DNA of 26,075 nt from CAMCHP01 sp036835325 (GCA_036835325.1 DAITMF010000045.1:1-26075), one strand, 5' to 3'. Shown: positions 7,663-16,729, counted from the stretch's first letter. Numbers and translations are program-made. Notes: generated by a model from the sequence alone, not told the origin.

Positions 7663-7772
7663 TGCGGCAGCCGCACAGCCTTATTTGGAGGCTTGGCTTA
7701 ACGCCGAGGCACTTTCAATTGCGGGTGGAGGCCTTTGATAGGTTTTCAAGACCGCTTCGTGGTTTCCGAAGC
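7663..7772. other. Cluster of three small hairpins
   Basis: Three perfect inverted repeats follow one another: TGCGGC/GCCGCA with a 1-nt centre (7663-7675), AGCCT/AGGCT with a 7-nt loop (7677-7693), and GCTTCG/CGAAGC with a 7-nt loop (7754-7772). They end 44 bp before the start of the FG-GAP protein. This could be a structured RNA, but I recognise no family. Confidence 0.3.
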
Positions 7773-7816
7773 TAATTTCGTCGCGCATTTTATCCAATTA
7801 ACCAAGTTTCATAGGT

Positions 7817-10800
7817 ATGTTACTCCGACACACGTTCTCTCTCGCCTCTACCGCGTTGGCGGTGCTGGTGTGCGCATCCGCGTCAGCGCAAATCGTACAA
7901 TTCAATGAAGTACAAAGCACCGCGTTTACTCCTGTCCGCCACAGTGCCCTCGACTGGGCCGACGTTGACAACGACGGCGACCTTGACGTCTTGATCACCG
8001 GCCAAGATGCCGGTAACGCAGCCACAGCAAAACTTTACCTCAACGACGGCACCGGTGACTTCTATGAAATGCCCAACACACCGTTTCAAGGCGTATTCTA
8101 CAGCGCCGTTGGGTTCAGCGACGTCAACGGCGATGGCGCAATCGACGTGCTCATTGCAGGGCAATGGGGTACGATTAATGAAACCAGCACCAAGCTTTAC
8201 CTCAACGACGGTGGGGGCAATTTCACCGAGGTGGCCAACACCCCCTTCCCCGGTGTGCGCAGGTGTGCCATTGAATTCGGCGACCTCGACAACGACGGCG
8301 ATGAAGACCTGGTGCTGTCAGGGTACTACGGAGGTAGTTCCGGTTTCAATTCGGTGCACACCTGCATTTACTTCAACGACGGCAGCGGAGTGTTCAGCAC
8401 CAGCAGTGCACAAGCCAACCCGGTGTTCAATTCAGCGGCTTCGGCCGTTGGCATTGCCGACGTCAACGGCGACGGCTGGAAAGATGTAATTGTTAGGGGA
8501 TGGTGGGCAACCTCTACTTGCGCACCCGGCAACCCAGGCACTTCGGTACTGCTAAACCAAACCGATGGGAGCTTTGTACAAAGCGGGTACCAATCTTCCT
8601 CAGGACGTTACATGGGTGCATTGGCAATCGCCGATTTTAACAACGACGGCAAACCCGACTTCGCCGCAACCGGTTACCGTACACGAAACACCGGCTGTTC
8701 TGATAACTTTGGCACGCAACCATCGGGCCAAATCGGACTCAACGATGGCACGTCGCAGTACACACCCACCAACAGCATCGCCAATGTTGGCGCTGGTTCG
8801 CTCTCGGTGAGCGACGTCGATGGCGACGGTGATGTTGATCTCTTTTTAACGGGTGCTTTGATAAACCATCTCGGACAAGGCGTTTCAATTCTCTACCTCA
8901 ACGACGGTTTGGGCAACTTCACCGAACACTGCGGAACATCGTTTCCCGGTTTGCGCTACAGTGCATCGGGCTTCGCCGATATTGATGGCGACGGCGACGA
9001 AGACCTGTTGGTTGTTGGTGAGAGCGGTTTGATCGAGGTTGGCGTACCCAACATTGTGGTCGGCCTCTACCGCAACGATTTCAGCACCCCCCTTGGCGGC
9101 GTTGACACCGTAACCGCTTGTGCACCGTTCACGTGGATCAACGATGTGGTTTACGCCGAAAGCACATCAACCCCGCAAATTCTGCTGCCCGGCGCTGCGG
9201 TAAACGGCTGCGACAGCCTTGCTACCCTGAACCTTACCATCATTGATACCATTGATGGCTGCGGCGAATGCTTGGAAGGCGGTGAGCAAAATCCGCTGTG
9301 GAACCAAAGCTGCGCCGATTGTGCCGGTGTGCCCAACGGCACAGCCACCCTCGACGCATGCGGCCTGTGCACCGGCGGCACCACCGGAATTGATCCGTGT
9401 GTGCCCGGCTGCACCAACCCTGAGGCCTGCAACTACAACCCCGAAGCCACCTTCGACATTGGTACCTGCTTCGTTGCCTGCAACGATACGCCGCAACTGG
9501 CCACCTGGCTTGAGCCCACGGCCATCGGGTCGTGCAACCCCATCACCGCCGACCTCAACGACGCGCAAACCATCTACGGTGGTGCACTCGCCACCCCGGC
9601 CAATGACCTTTGGTACCGCTTCACCGCGCAAACGGCGGGTGTGCGCATAGCGCTTTCTACTGTTGACTTTGATGCCGTCATCGAACTCTTCGATGCCAAT
9701 GAACAATGGCTCGACACCGAAGATGCGGCCGGTGTGAACAGCGGCGAAAGTTTGAACTTCGGTGGCTTAACGGCCGGTGAAGACTACATCATTCGCATTA
9801 CGTCAAACACCATGCCAGAGGGCACAGCCCCCTTTACGCTGTGTGTTGAGTGGCTGCCCGACACCCGGATCGAAGTCTCCGGTGGTGCCACTGAAATCAC
9901 CCGCTCACTCTGCGGCAACATCAAAGCCAAATGGGTGCCCCAAGGCGGTGAGAATTTCACGGTAACCAACTACATCTTTACCTTCTCGGCCAATGGCGAG
10001 GAGGCCACTGCCGAAACCGGTGCTGCGTTTACCGTGTTGGCGCTTACGTCGGTGCAAGCTCCGTACACGCTCTCGTACCAAGGCCAGTACACCGTAACGG
10101 CCGAAGTTGAGCTGTTGATGACCAATGGCGGCGGCGAACCTGAAGTTGTGCGTGTAAAAAGCAGCAATGCAGTACAGTTGAACATTACCGAAGCGCCATT
10201 GACCACCTTACGTCCGGCCAACAACCTTACCAATGCGGGTCCGCTCTTCCCCAACGCTTTCATTTGGGCAACGCCTTGGGTGTGCACTGTTAATCAATGG
10301 GAATGGGAGTTTACCAATGCAGCCGGTGGCTTGCCAATTCAGTACGTGAGTGCAAACTCAAGCCGCGTAATCCGCTTGAGTGACGTTGAGGGCCTCGCAC
10401 CCGGCACAGTGTACAACGTGCGGGTACGTCCGCTGTTCACGAACGAATTCGAATCGCAGTTTGGTCCGGTCGACCAAATCGCCATCATCGGTGCCCTCGG
10501 CATGGGCGGTGAAATCACCACACCCGTTGCCAACACCGAGATCGACGAGCGCGTTGAAGCAACCATCATCGAGGCCGGCGTAGCCCTCTACCCGAACCCG
10601 AACCGTGGTGACTTCGTGAACGTAAACATCGCAAACGTGGCAGAAGGCGTTGATCGCGTGATCTTCGACCTCTACGACCTCACCGGTAAGCGTGTGATCA
10701 GCGAGCAAATCGCTGTAGCCGGTTCAGGTGTGAACGTGGTACTACCATTGAACGGCCTTGCAAACGGTATGTACATCGCCAACATCATCGTAGGCGACGA

Positions 10801-10834
10801 AGTACACACTGAGCGCATCGTGGTGCAGAAATAG
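7817..10834 (+). CDS. Secreted seven-bladed FG-GAP/VCBS protein with T9SS type A sorting domain
   Basis: The 1005-residue protein has a signal peptide (TFSLASTALAVLVCASASAQ) and then seven FG-GAP/VCBS-like repeats at about residues 45-415. Each carries a calcium-type loop such as DVDNDGDLD, DVNGDGAID, DLDNDGDED or DIDGDGDED, as expected for a seven-bladed integrin-like propeller. A Cys-rich module (438-528) shared with the next gene follows, then a GCTNPEACNYNPEA-type repeat (about 531-551), a PPC-like beta-sandwich (about 555-675), and further beta domains. The last about 85 residues (VALYPNPNRGDF through GMYIANIIVG to ERIVVQK) are a classic T9SS type A sorting domain, so the protein should cross the outer membrane through T9SS and be released or anchored after cleavage. 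The role may be adhesion or binding of a polymer, but no enzyme motif is seen. Confidence 0.93.
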   Translation: MLLRHTFSLASTALAVLVCASASAQIVQFNEVQSTAFTPVRHSALDWADVDNDGDLDVLITGQDAGNAATAKLYLNDGTGDFYEMPNTPFQGVFYSAVGFSDVNGDGAIDVLIAGQWGTINETSTKLYLNDGGGNFTEVANTPFPGVRRCAIEFGDLDNDGDEDLVLSGYYGGSSGFNSVHTCIYFNDGSGVFSTSSAQANPVFNSAASAVGIADVNGDGWKDVIVRGWWATSTCAPGNPGTSVLLNQTDGSFVQSGYQSSSGRYMGALAIADFNNDGKPDFAATGYRTRNTGCSDNFGTQPSGQIGLNDGTSQYTPTNSIANVGAGSLSVSDVDGDGDVDLFLTGALINHLGQGVSILYLNDGLGNFTEHCGTSFPGLRYSASGFADIDGDGDEDLLVVGESGLIEVGVPNIVVGLYRNDFSTPLGGVDTVTACAPFTWINDVVYAESTSTPQILLPGAAVNGCDSLATLNLTIIDTIDGCGECLEGGEQNPLWNQSCADCAGVPNGTATLDACGLCTGGTTGIDPCVPGCTNPEACNYNPEATFDIGTCFVACNDTPQLATWLEPTAIGSCNPITADLNDAQTIYGGALATPANDLWYRFTAQTAGVRIALSTVDFDAVIELFDANEQWLDTEDAAGVNSGESLNFGGLTAGEDYIIRITSNTMPEGTAPFTLCVEWLPDTRIEVSGGATEITRSLCGNIKAKWVPQGGENFTVTNYIFTFSANGEEATAETGAAFTVLALTSVQAPYTLSYQGQYTVTAEVELLMTNGGGEPEVVRVKSSNAVQLNITEAPLTTLRPANNLTNAGPLFPNAFIWATPWVCTVNQWEWEFTNAAGGLPIQYVSANSSRVIRLSDVEGLAPGTVYNVRVRPLFTNEFESQFGPVDQIAIIGALGMGGEITTPVANTEIDERVEATIIEAGVALYPNPNRGDFVNVNIANVAEGVDRVIFDLYDLTGKRVISEQIAVAGSGVNVVLPLNGLANGMYIANIIVGDEVHTERIVVQK

Positions 10835-10840
10835 TTTTTT

Positions 10841-10968
10841 AGACTTCAGATGTTAGACTTCAGATGTTAGATGTCAGATGTTAGATGTCAGATGTTAGAT
10901 GTCAGATGTTAGATGTCAGACTTCAGACCTCACGGTCTAGAGTCTAAAGTCTAGAGTCTAAAGTCTAG
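10841..10968. repeat. Heptad/14-bp tandem array with inverted arms
   Basis: The left arm is built of 14-bp units, two AGACTTCAGATGTT then three AGATGTCAGATGTT and a partial unit, themselves pairs of 7-mers beginning AGA. After a centre of AGACC-4 nt-GGTCT (10925-10938), the right arm runs in the opposite orientation (on the minus strand AGACTTT and AGACTCT alternate). The whole can fold as a long imperfect hairpin just upstream of the terminator. Confidence 0.85.
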
Positions 10969-11004
10969 AAAAAAGGGTCGGCAGAAATGCCGGCCCTTTT
11001 TTTT
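10969..11004. terminator. Strong, apparently bidirectional intrinsic terminator
   Basis: GGGTCGGC pairs with GCCGGCCC (one G-T pair) across a 6-nt loop, preceded by six A and followed by eight T. It ends the FG-GAP protein transcript and could also work on the opposite strand. Confidence 0.85.
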
Positions 11005-11087
11005 GTAATTATGCGGGGGTAACCCATTTGACAGTACGCTGAAAAACTTCGCTGCGATTTGCACGAGCATTCGTGTTGCCGTGCTTG

Positions 11088-11120
11088 TTTGAAGTATATT
11101 GGCATTGATTTTTGTATTTG
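11088..11120 (+). promoter_or_regulatory. Possible promoter of the delta-60 repeat protein
   Basis: TTTG (11088-11091), a 21-bp spacer, then TGTATTTG (11113-11120), which matches TAnnTTTG except at its second base. The leader would be about 20 nt. Confidence 0.45.
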
Positions 11121-11144
11121 CACTTGACCTGAAACTTTTTTGCC

Positions 11145-13997
11145 ATGCTCTCAACCCAATTCAGAACAATTGCTCTTTTGGTGCTCTTCGCAGCCACTGA
11201 GGCGTTAGCACAAGCCCCCCAATTGAATGAATCGTTCTGGGTAACCGACGGAACAGTGAGTGCCATCGAACCCGATGAAATCAATAACCGTGTGTTCATC
11301 GGTGGCGACTTTGATTATGTTGGTCCGTACGAACCTTTTGGTACCAAAATCAACACTGTTTCCGGCGCAATTGACTATTCAATTGCCAACCCCAATGGCC
11401 GTGTCTGGTGCGTTTTGGCCGACGGCACCGGCGGTTGGTTCATCAGTGGCGACTTTACCGAGGTAGGCGGGGTGCCCCGAAACCGATTGGCTCACCTTGA
11501 TGCCAATGGGGCCGTTACCGCATGGAATCCGAACGCCGGTGGCATTGTGTACTCCATGGTTCGATCAGGAAATACGATGTACTTGGGAGGTGATTTTCTT
11601 ACTGTCGGAGGCCAGTCGCGCATGCGCTTGGCTGCTGTAAGTGCTGTTACCGGAAGCCTGCAAGCGTTTAACCCCACCGCCAATGCAAGTGTGTTCACTG
11701 TCGCCCTTTCCGGAAGCACACTGTACGCCGGGGGAGAGTTTACGTCTGTGAGCAACCAGTTGCGTCAACACATCGTAGCCATCAACACAACAACAGGCGC
11801 TGTGATTGGAAGTTGGAGCCCTGACTTCAACAACGATGTCTTTACACTTGAAGTGATCGGTAGTACACTTCTTGTAGGCGGACAATTCACCAGCGTCAAC
11901 AACCAAGAGCGCTTGTTCACAGCAGCGGTAAATGCGTCGAACGGAGCGCTGCAAAGCCCGCTATTCACCATCAGTGGGCCCGTTTTGGACTACGAAGTAT
12001 CAGGCAATACCCTCTACGTGGGCGGTGTGTTTATTTTGGTCAATGGCACCGTTCGGCGTTGCCTCGCGGCCTTGGATATGGACACTTGGACCGTTCTCCC
12101 ATTCGTCTCGAACGTGGCCTCAGGTTCTATGGTACGTTCTGTGAAGATTTCCGGCGATAAGCTCTTTGTCGCAGGAAACCTTTCGGCCATCAATGGCGAA
12201 ACACGTAAGAATGTAGCAGCTGTTGATGCCACAACCGGAACTGTTCTTTCGTTTAACCCCATGGGCGATAAAGAAGTATTAACCCTTGCCGTGCAAGGCA
12301 ATGAACTGTATGTAGGCGGAATCTTTACAGCGATGGGCGGAATGCTAAGAAACAATCTGGCTGCATTCGACCTCACAACCGGTGCAGCAACACCCCTAAA
12401 CGTTGGGGTGGGGGGTGAAGTATTCTCTCTTGCTGCAGCAAACGATACGCTTTACATAGGTGGTGAGTTCACGGCCATCGGCGGAGTTCCACGCAGCTAC
12501 TTGGGCGCCATCAACGCGGTGTCAGGCGAAGTGCTTGAATGGAGTCCGAACCCTACGGCCTCCGTGCAGTCGTTGGCAATCAATGCCGATCAGCTTTATG
12601 TGGGCGGGCCTTTTTGGAACCTTTCCGGTCAATCACGCAGTGGAGTGGGGATGTTCAATCGGAGCACAGGCCTTCTCAATTCATGGAATCCGGTACCGAT
12701 TTCGATTGTGAATATGAACGTTGAAGCACACGGCGGACTGCTTTATTTAACGGGTAGCTTCACTTCAATCTCCGGTCAAACGCGTCAACGGATTGCAACA
12801 TTTGATCTCACCACCGGAGAGATGACAGATTTCATGCCGAATGTATCGTCAATGCCGTTGAGCATCGCCTGTTCAGGTGAGACGGTTTACATGGGTGGGT
12901 CGTTTACAAGTGTAAACGGGCTCGGTTTCGGACGCCTTGCCGCCCTAAACGCTTCAGACGGGTCGGTGTCGAGTTGGAATCCGACAGCCACCGGCAACGT
13001 AAATGAGGTGCGGGTGATGGATGGCCGCGTGTTTGCCGGTGGATGGTTCATGTCAATTGGTGGCCAAAACCACAACCGCCTTGCTGAATTGAACCCGATG
13101 ACAGGTGCTGCCACGAGCTGGGCCCCTATGCCCAATGAAACGGTTAACGTTATGGAGGCCGCAGGTGGACGCCTCTTTGTTGGTGGTGATTTTACAGCGA
13201 TATCAGGGCAGCAGCGTTCCGGCTTTGCAGTGTACGAAGTTGAATGCACTGCATCAGAATTGCCACAAGTGACCGCTTCGGCGTCTACGGTTTGTCAGGG
13301 CAGCACTGTTACCTTATCGGTTACAAACGGTGCCTTGAACAGTGCCTCTGACTGGCAATGGTACAGCGGAAGCTGCGGGGGATTCTCGGTAGGGGCAGGC
13401 GCAAGCATCGAGGTGTCGCCAACAACAACAACGACATATTACGTCCGTGGGGAAGATGCTTGCTTCAGCTTGGGCGGGTGCGCCGAAATCACTGTGGAGG
13501 TGCTTCCAAATACAGAAAGCGTCGATGAGCAAACCGGGTGCGTGAGCTTCACCTGGCTCGATGGCATCACCTACACCGAAAGCACTACAACGCCGCAGTT
13601 CGTGATTGAAGGTGGGGCAGTGAACGGGTGCGATAGCGTGATTACCCTGCACTTGACCATTGTAGGTGCCATCGACGAGTGCGGAATTTGCTTCGAGGGT
13701 GGCAACCAAGACCCCGATTGGAACCTGAGCTGCACCGATTGCGAGGGCAATGTGAACGGATCGGCCTACCTTGATGCGTGTGGTCAGTGCATTGGTGACG
13801 AATCGTCACTTGAACCGTGCGATCCGTGTGCAGCAGATTTTTCGGGCGATGGGGTAATCGGCATGGCTGATTTATCAATTCTATTGGCAGATTTCGGTTG
13901 CACCTCCGATTGCACGGCCGACTTTACCGGTGACGGGGTCGTCAACATAAACGATTTGACCTTCTTGTTGTCTGTCTTCAATTCGTTTTGCAACTGA
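11145..13997 (+). CDS. Secreted delta-60-like repeat protein with Ig-like domain and dockerin-like tail
   Basis: The 950-residue protein has a signal peptide (TIALLVLFAATEALAQ) and about fourteen repeats of 45-50 residues over residues 50-700. They have the pattern GGxFTxVGGxxRxxLAAxDxxTG followed by a W/F-NP turn, which resembles delta-60 or PQQ-like propeller blades. An Ig-like domain (about 705-790, VCQGSTVTLSVTNG to TTTYYVRG) follows, then the Cys-rich module (802-892) shared with the upstream gene. The tail (893-950) has two dockerin-like EF-hand loops, DFSGDGVIGMADL and DFTGDGVVNINDL, each followed by a short hydrophobic helix and bounded by Cys pairs. Unlike the upstream protein it has no recognisable T9SS type A sorting domain. 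It is probably an exported surface protein with calcium-bound ends. Its ligand is unknown. Confidence 0.9.
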   Translation: MLSTQFRTIALLVLFAATEALAQAPQLNESFWVTDGTVSAIEPDEINNRVFIGGDFDYVGPYEPFGTKINTVSGAIDYSIANPNGRVWCVLADGTGGWFISGDFTEVGGVPRNRLAHLDANGAVTAWNPNAGGIVYSMVRSGNTMYLGGDFLTVGGQSRMRLAAVSAVTGSLQAFNPTANASVFTVALSGSTLYAGGEFTSVSNQLRQHIVAINTTTGAVIGSWSPDFNNDVFTLEVIGSTLLVGGQFTSVNNQERLFTAAVNASNGALQSPLFTISGPVLDYEVSGNTLYVGGVFILVNGTVRRCLAALDMDTWTVLPFVSNVASGSMVRSVKISGDKLFVAGNLSAINGETRKNVAAVDATTGTVLSFNPMGDKEVLTLAVQGNELYVGGIFTAMGGMLRNNLAAFDLTTGAATPLNVGVGGEVFSLAAANDTLYIGGEFTAIGGVPRSYLGAINAVSGEVLEWSPNPTASVQSLAINADQLYVGGPFWNLSGQSRSGVGMFNRSTGLLNSWNPVPISIVNMNVEAHGGLLYLTGSFTSISGQTRQRIATFDLTTGEMTDFMPNVSSMPLSIACSGETVYMGGSFTSVNGLGFGRLAALNASDGSVSSWNPTATGNVNEVRVMDGRVFAGGWFMSIGGQNHNRLAELNPMTGAATSWAPMPNETVNVMEAAGGRLFVGGDFTAISGQQRSGFAVYEVECTASELPQVTASASTVCQGSTVTLSVTNGALNSASDWQWYSGSCGGFSVGAGASIEVSPTTTTTYYVRGEDACFSLGGCAEITVEVLPNTESVDEQTGCVSFTWLDGITYTESTTTPQFVIEGGAVNGCDSVITLHLTIVGAIDECGICFEGGNQDPDWNLSCTDCEGNVNGSAYLDACGQCIGDESSLEPCDPCAADFSGDGVIGMADLSILLADFGCTSDCTADFTGDGVVNINDLTFLLSVFNSFCN

Positions 13998-14016
13998 AGC
14001 CGCGAGTCGTTGATGA

Positions 14017-14040
14017 AGCGACGCCCTATCGGGCGTCGCT
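14017..14040. repeat. Perfect palindrome after the delta-60 gene
   Basis: AGCGACGCCC, loop TATC, GGGCGTCGCT: a 10-bp perfect stem 20 bp after the stop. No T-run follows, so it is more like a REP-type palindrome or mRNA 3'-end protector than a classic terminator. Confidence 0.6.
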
Positions 14041-14083
14041 ACTTCTCGAACAAACCCGTACATTTAGTGCAATCAAACTAACT

Positions 14084-15991
14084 GTGAAGTCGTTAACGCT
14101 GGCCTTATTAGCTTTTGCGGCACTGCTGTGTGCATTCGGCGCATTGGCGCAAAACGAAACACCTACCGAACCTCGAAGCGCTGCGGAGGTATCGGTAGCA
14201 CTCACCGTATTGCGCAACAGCATACCCTCAGTACCTGACAGCGCATTCACCGAAACCGCAAAATGGGCGGCCGATGTGCAGCGGCTCAACAGCGACACCC
14301 TCTTCGAACGTTTTCATTACACCTACGGCCTGGCCTTTGATTACCTCGGTGAGCTCGACTCGGCCATTGTACACTATGAAAAAGCCAAACAAGCCGCCCT
14401 GCGCTCCAGTGACTTGAAAAAAGCCGAAGGTCACGAAGTCAACAAAGGCATAGCGTGTTATTACGCCGGTTTGAACGAGCGCGCCATCGAACACTACCAT
14501 GCCGCCCTCGACATGACACGCCAACGAGGAGATGTTGAAGTCGAATCGAAAATCTTAAACAACCTGGCGATTTTGCACCGTAGCCGAAACGACTTTAAAA
14601 AGGCGATTGAAACCTACCAGCGCTCCATCAACATCAAAAAAGAACTCGGTGACTCGGCGGGCATGGCCACTTCCTACTTCAACAAGGCCAAAGCCCATTA
14701 CCAGCTCGACGACTACAACGGTTCTGAAGCGGCCTTCGACAGCGCATTGATGTACGGACCGAACGATGCACTTTTCACCGCACAAATCCAAGCACTGCGC
14801 GCACTCAATGCCCTTGAGACAGGCAATGCGCAAAAAGCCGACAGCTTGCTCGCGCTCTGCTACCCCCGACTTCAAGACCGCCGCGGTGAAGACTACCTCA
14901 TCGCCGTTATCGTGAAGGCCAGCTTGTTATTGGCCAACAAAGACTATGCCGAAGCCGCCCAACTTGTTGAAGCTGCTTACAGCGGTATCAAAGCGCAGCA
15001 GCTTGATAAATTTACATACGTTGATAAAATAGCACTCGACTTCGAAAAACTTCTCGTGGCTTCGTACGCCGGATTGGGCCGCTTCGAGGAGGCGCTCATC
15101 CACCAAAAACGGTACACCGAAATCAAATTGAAGCTCAACGATGAGCAACGCGAACGGCTGTCAGAAGAAATGCTCACCCGCTTTGAAACACGCGAAAAAG
15201 AAACCCTCATCGAACTGCAATCGGTGAAGTTACAAGAAGGCGCCCAGCGTCGCCGCCTGCTCGTTATCGGGTTGACTTTGGCAGCAGCTTTGGTGATTGC
15301 CTTGGTGGTCATCGCTTTGCAAAAAGTGCGCAGCAACAAATTGCTCCGCATTGAGCAAGCCAAAACCGAAGCCGCCCTTCACGACCGCGAAACCCTCTTG
15401 CGCGAGATCCACCACAGGGTGAAAAACAACCTGCAGGTCGTTAGCAGTCTCTTGAGCATTCAAGGTCGCGGCATCCGCGATGAGCAGGCGCTGGCAGCCG
15501 TGAACGAAAGCCGCAACCGCGTGCAATCGATGGCGCTCATCCATCAGTTTTTGTATGGGGAGGATGGACTCAGCAGCATCGACATGCAAGCGTATACCGA
15601 GGAACTTTGCCAACGTCTGCAAAATGCCATGGTGCCACAACACCTTACGGTCACCATCGAGCAACGCATCGCCCCCATCCGTTTGGATGTCGACACGGCC
15701 ATCCCCGTAGGGCTGATCATGAACGAACTCATTACCAATGCCCTCAAGCACGCATTTCCAAACCGCAGTGAGGGCCACGTAAGCGTTGCCCTGGAAGTGC
15801 AATCGGGCTCACTGGTGCTCACCGTGGCCGACGACGGCGTTGGGCCGCCCTCTGACCTTGAACACGCATCGTCGTTTGGCATGAAACTGCTTGAAGCCTT
15901 CAAATCACGCCTCGGTGCGCGCTTTGCCTTTGATGGAACCCAAGGCCTCCAAGTCACGTACACCATCACCACCTTCAAAACAGCGCAATGA
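14084..15991 (+). CDS. TPR-sensor histidine kinase, HisKA_2 family
   Basis: With the GTG start at 14084 the protein has 635 residues and begins directly with a signal-like hydrophobic segment (KSLTLALLAFAALLCAFGALAQ). An upstream TTG in the same frame would translate the palindrome at 14017, so it is rejected. The periplasmic part holds several TPR-like repeats (about 60-330: ERFHYTYGLAFDYLGELDSA, AIEHYHAALDMTRQRGD, AIETYQRSINIKKELGDSAG). A transmembrane helix lies at about 389-412 (LLVIGLTLAAALVIALVVIAL). The cytoplasmic kinase has the HisKA_2 box LLREIHHRVKNNLQVVSSLLSIQ with the phospho-acceptor His at 443/444, and an ATPase domain with N-box MNELITNALKHAF and G-box DDGVGPP. It is coupled by ATGA overlap to the response regulator. 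The signal sensed is unknown. Confidence 0.92.
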   Translation: MKSLTLALLAFAALLCAFGALAQNETPTEPRSAAEVSVALTVLRNSIPSVPDSAFTETAKWAADVQRLNSDTLFERFHYTYGLAFDYLGELDSAIVHYEKAKQAALRSSDLKKAEGHEVNKGIACYYAGLNERAIEHYHAALDMTRQRGDVEVESKILNNLAILHRSRNDFKKAIETYQRSINIKKELGDSAGMATSYFNKAKAHYQLDDYNGSEAAFDSALMYGPNDALFTAQIQALRALNALETGNAQKADSLLALCYPRLQDRRGEDYLIAVIVKASLLLANKDYAEAAQLVEAAYSGIKAQQLDKFTYVDKIALDFEKLLVASYAGLGRFEEALIHQKRYTEIKLKLNDEQRERLSEEMLTRFETREKETLIELQSVKLQEGAQRRRLLVIGLTLAAALVIALVVIALQKVRSNKLLRIEQAKTEAALHDRETLLREIHHRVKNNLQVVSSLLSIQGRGIRDEQALAAVNESRNRVQSMALIHQFLYGEDGLSSIDMQAYTEELCQRLQNAMVPQHLTVTIEQRIAPIRLDVDTAIPVGLIMNELITNALKHAFPNRSEGHVSVALEVQSGSLVLTVADDGVGPPSDLEHASSFGMKLLEAFKSRLGARFAFDGTQGLQVTYTITTFKTAQ

Positions 15992-16623
15992 AAACGAAGT
16001 ACCGCATTCTCATTGTTGAAGATGAGCCCATCATTGCCGAAGACATCGCCGGCTGCCTCGAAGACAACGGCTTCGAAGTCACTGCCATCGCCCACACCGG
16101 GCAGGAAGCGCTCGACCTCATTGCATCGTCAACGCCTGACGCTGTACTGCTCGACATCAACCTCGGCAACGCCCAGCCTGACGGAATCGCCGTGGCCAAC
16201 CACATCAACAGCAACACGCAGATCCCGTTCGTGTTTCTCACCAGCCATGCCGATCGCTCAACGCTTGAACGCGCAAAGCAAACCTTCCCGGCCGGCTACC
16301 TCCTCAAGCCCTTCAACGGATCAGACCTCATGACCTCGCTTGAAATTGCCCTTTTCAACCACTTCAACAAAACCAACGCCACGCGCACCCTTCCCAGCTT
16401 GGAGCAACTCAACACTGAGCTGCCCTCCCCGCTTAGCCACCGCGAATACGAGCTCATCCACTCGCTGCAAACCGGAAAAACGAACAAAGAAATCGCCGAG
16501 CAGCTCTTCATCTCGGTCAACACCGTGAAAACCCACCTCCAACACCTCTTTGAAAAGCTCGACGTCAACAACCGCACCCAAGCGCTTTTCCGCATCCGCG
16601 AATTGATTGACTTGACCAGGTAG
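15988..16623 (+). CDS. Response regulator, REC plus LuxR-type HTH
   Basis: The 211-residue protein is the cognate transcriptional regulator of the upstream kinase. The receiver domain (1-125) has acidic residues EDE at 11-13, the phospho-acceptor Asp56 in VLLDINLG, the conserved Thr/Ser at 85-86 and Lys107 in YLLKPF. The C-terminal LuxR/GerE helix-turn-helix (about 148-205) reads LSHREYELIHSLQTGKTNKEIAEQLFISVNTVKTHLQHLFEKL. Its ATG overlaps the kinase stop, so both are made from one message. The targets are unknown; the adjoining surface protein genes are a natural guess but there is no direct evidence. Confidence 0.95.
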   Translation: MKTKYRILIVEDEPIIAEDIAGCLEDNGFEVTAIAHTGQEALDLIASSTPDAVLLDINLGNAQPDGIAVANHINSNTQIPFVFLTSHADRSTLERAKQTFPAGYLLKPFNGSDLMTSLEIALFNHFNKTNATRTLPSLEQLNTELPSPLSHREYELIHSLQTGKTNKEIAEQLFISVNTVKTHLQHLFEKLDVNNRTQALFRIRELIDLTR

Positions 16624-16729
16624 CCCCGCATCCATCCCTAAAAAAAAGACGCGCAACGGTAAAATACAGCGTCTCAGCCCCTTGACTTTCTCGAAACGGC
16701 GTTGTTTACTTTGCCAGAAACTACCTACC

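Larger units (their letters stand above)
7245..7816. other. Gene-free divergent region with palindromes and hairpins
   Basis: This 572-bp divergent stretch has no supportable gene. It holds the PorE-like promoter candidate (7262-7293), two copies of the 35-bp palindrome (7488 and 7576), a 17-mer shared with the right end (7533), and a cluster of small hairpins (7663-7772). I found no clear TAnnTTTG element for the plus-strand gene starting at 7817. Confidence 0.6.
10835..11144. other. Gene-free spacer between the two surface protein genes
   Basis: No gene is seen in this 310-bp stretch. It carries the heptad-repeat array (10841-10968), a strong bidirectional terminator (10969-11004), and a promoter candidate for the delta-60 protein (11088-11120). 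Confidence 0.7.

Noticed and set aside
7730..7775. tRNA-like look (GGTTTTCAAGACC as an anticodon arm)
   Set aside because: There is no acceptor stem, no D-arm and no GGTTCRA T-arm around it.
10841..10968. CRISPR-like array
   Set aside because: The units are 7 or 14 bp without spacers, and there are no cas genes.
13988..14083. Upstream TTG start for the histidine kinase
   Set aside because: It would translate the palindrome at 14017 and overlap the preceding gene; GTG at 14084 starts exactly at a signal peptide.
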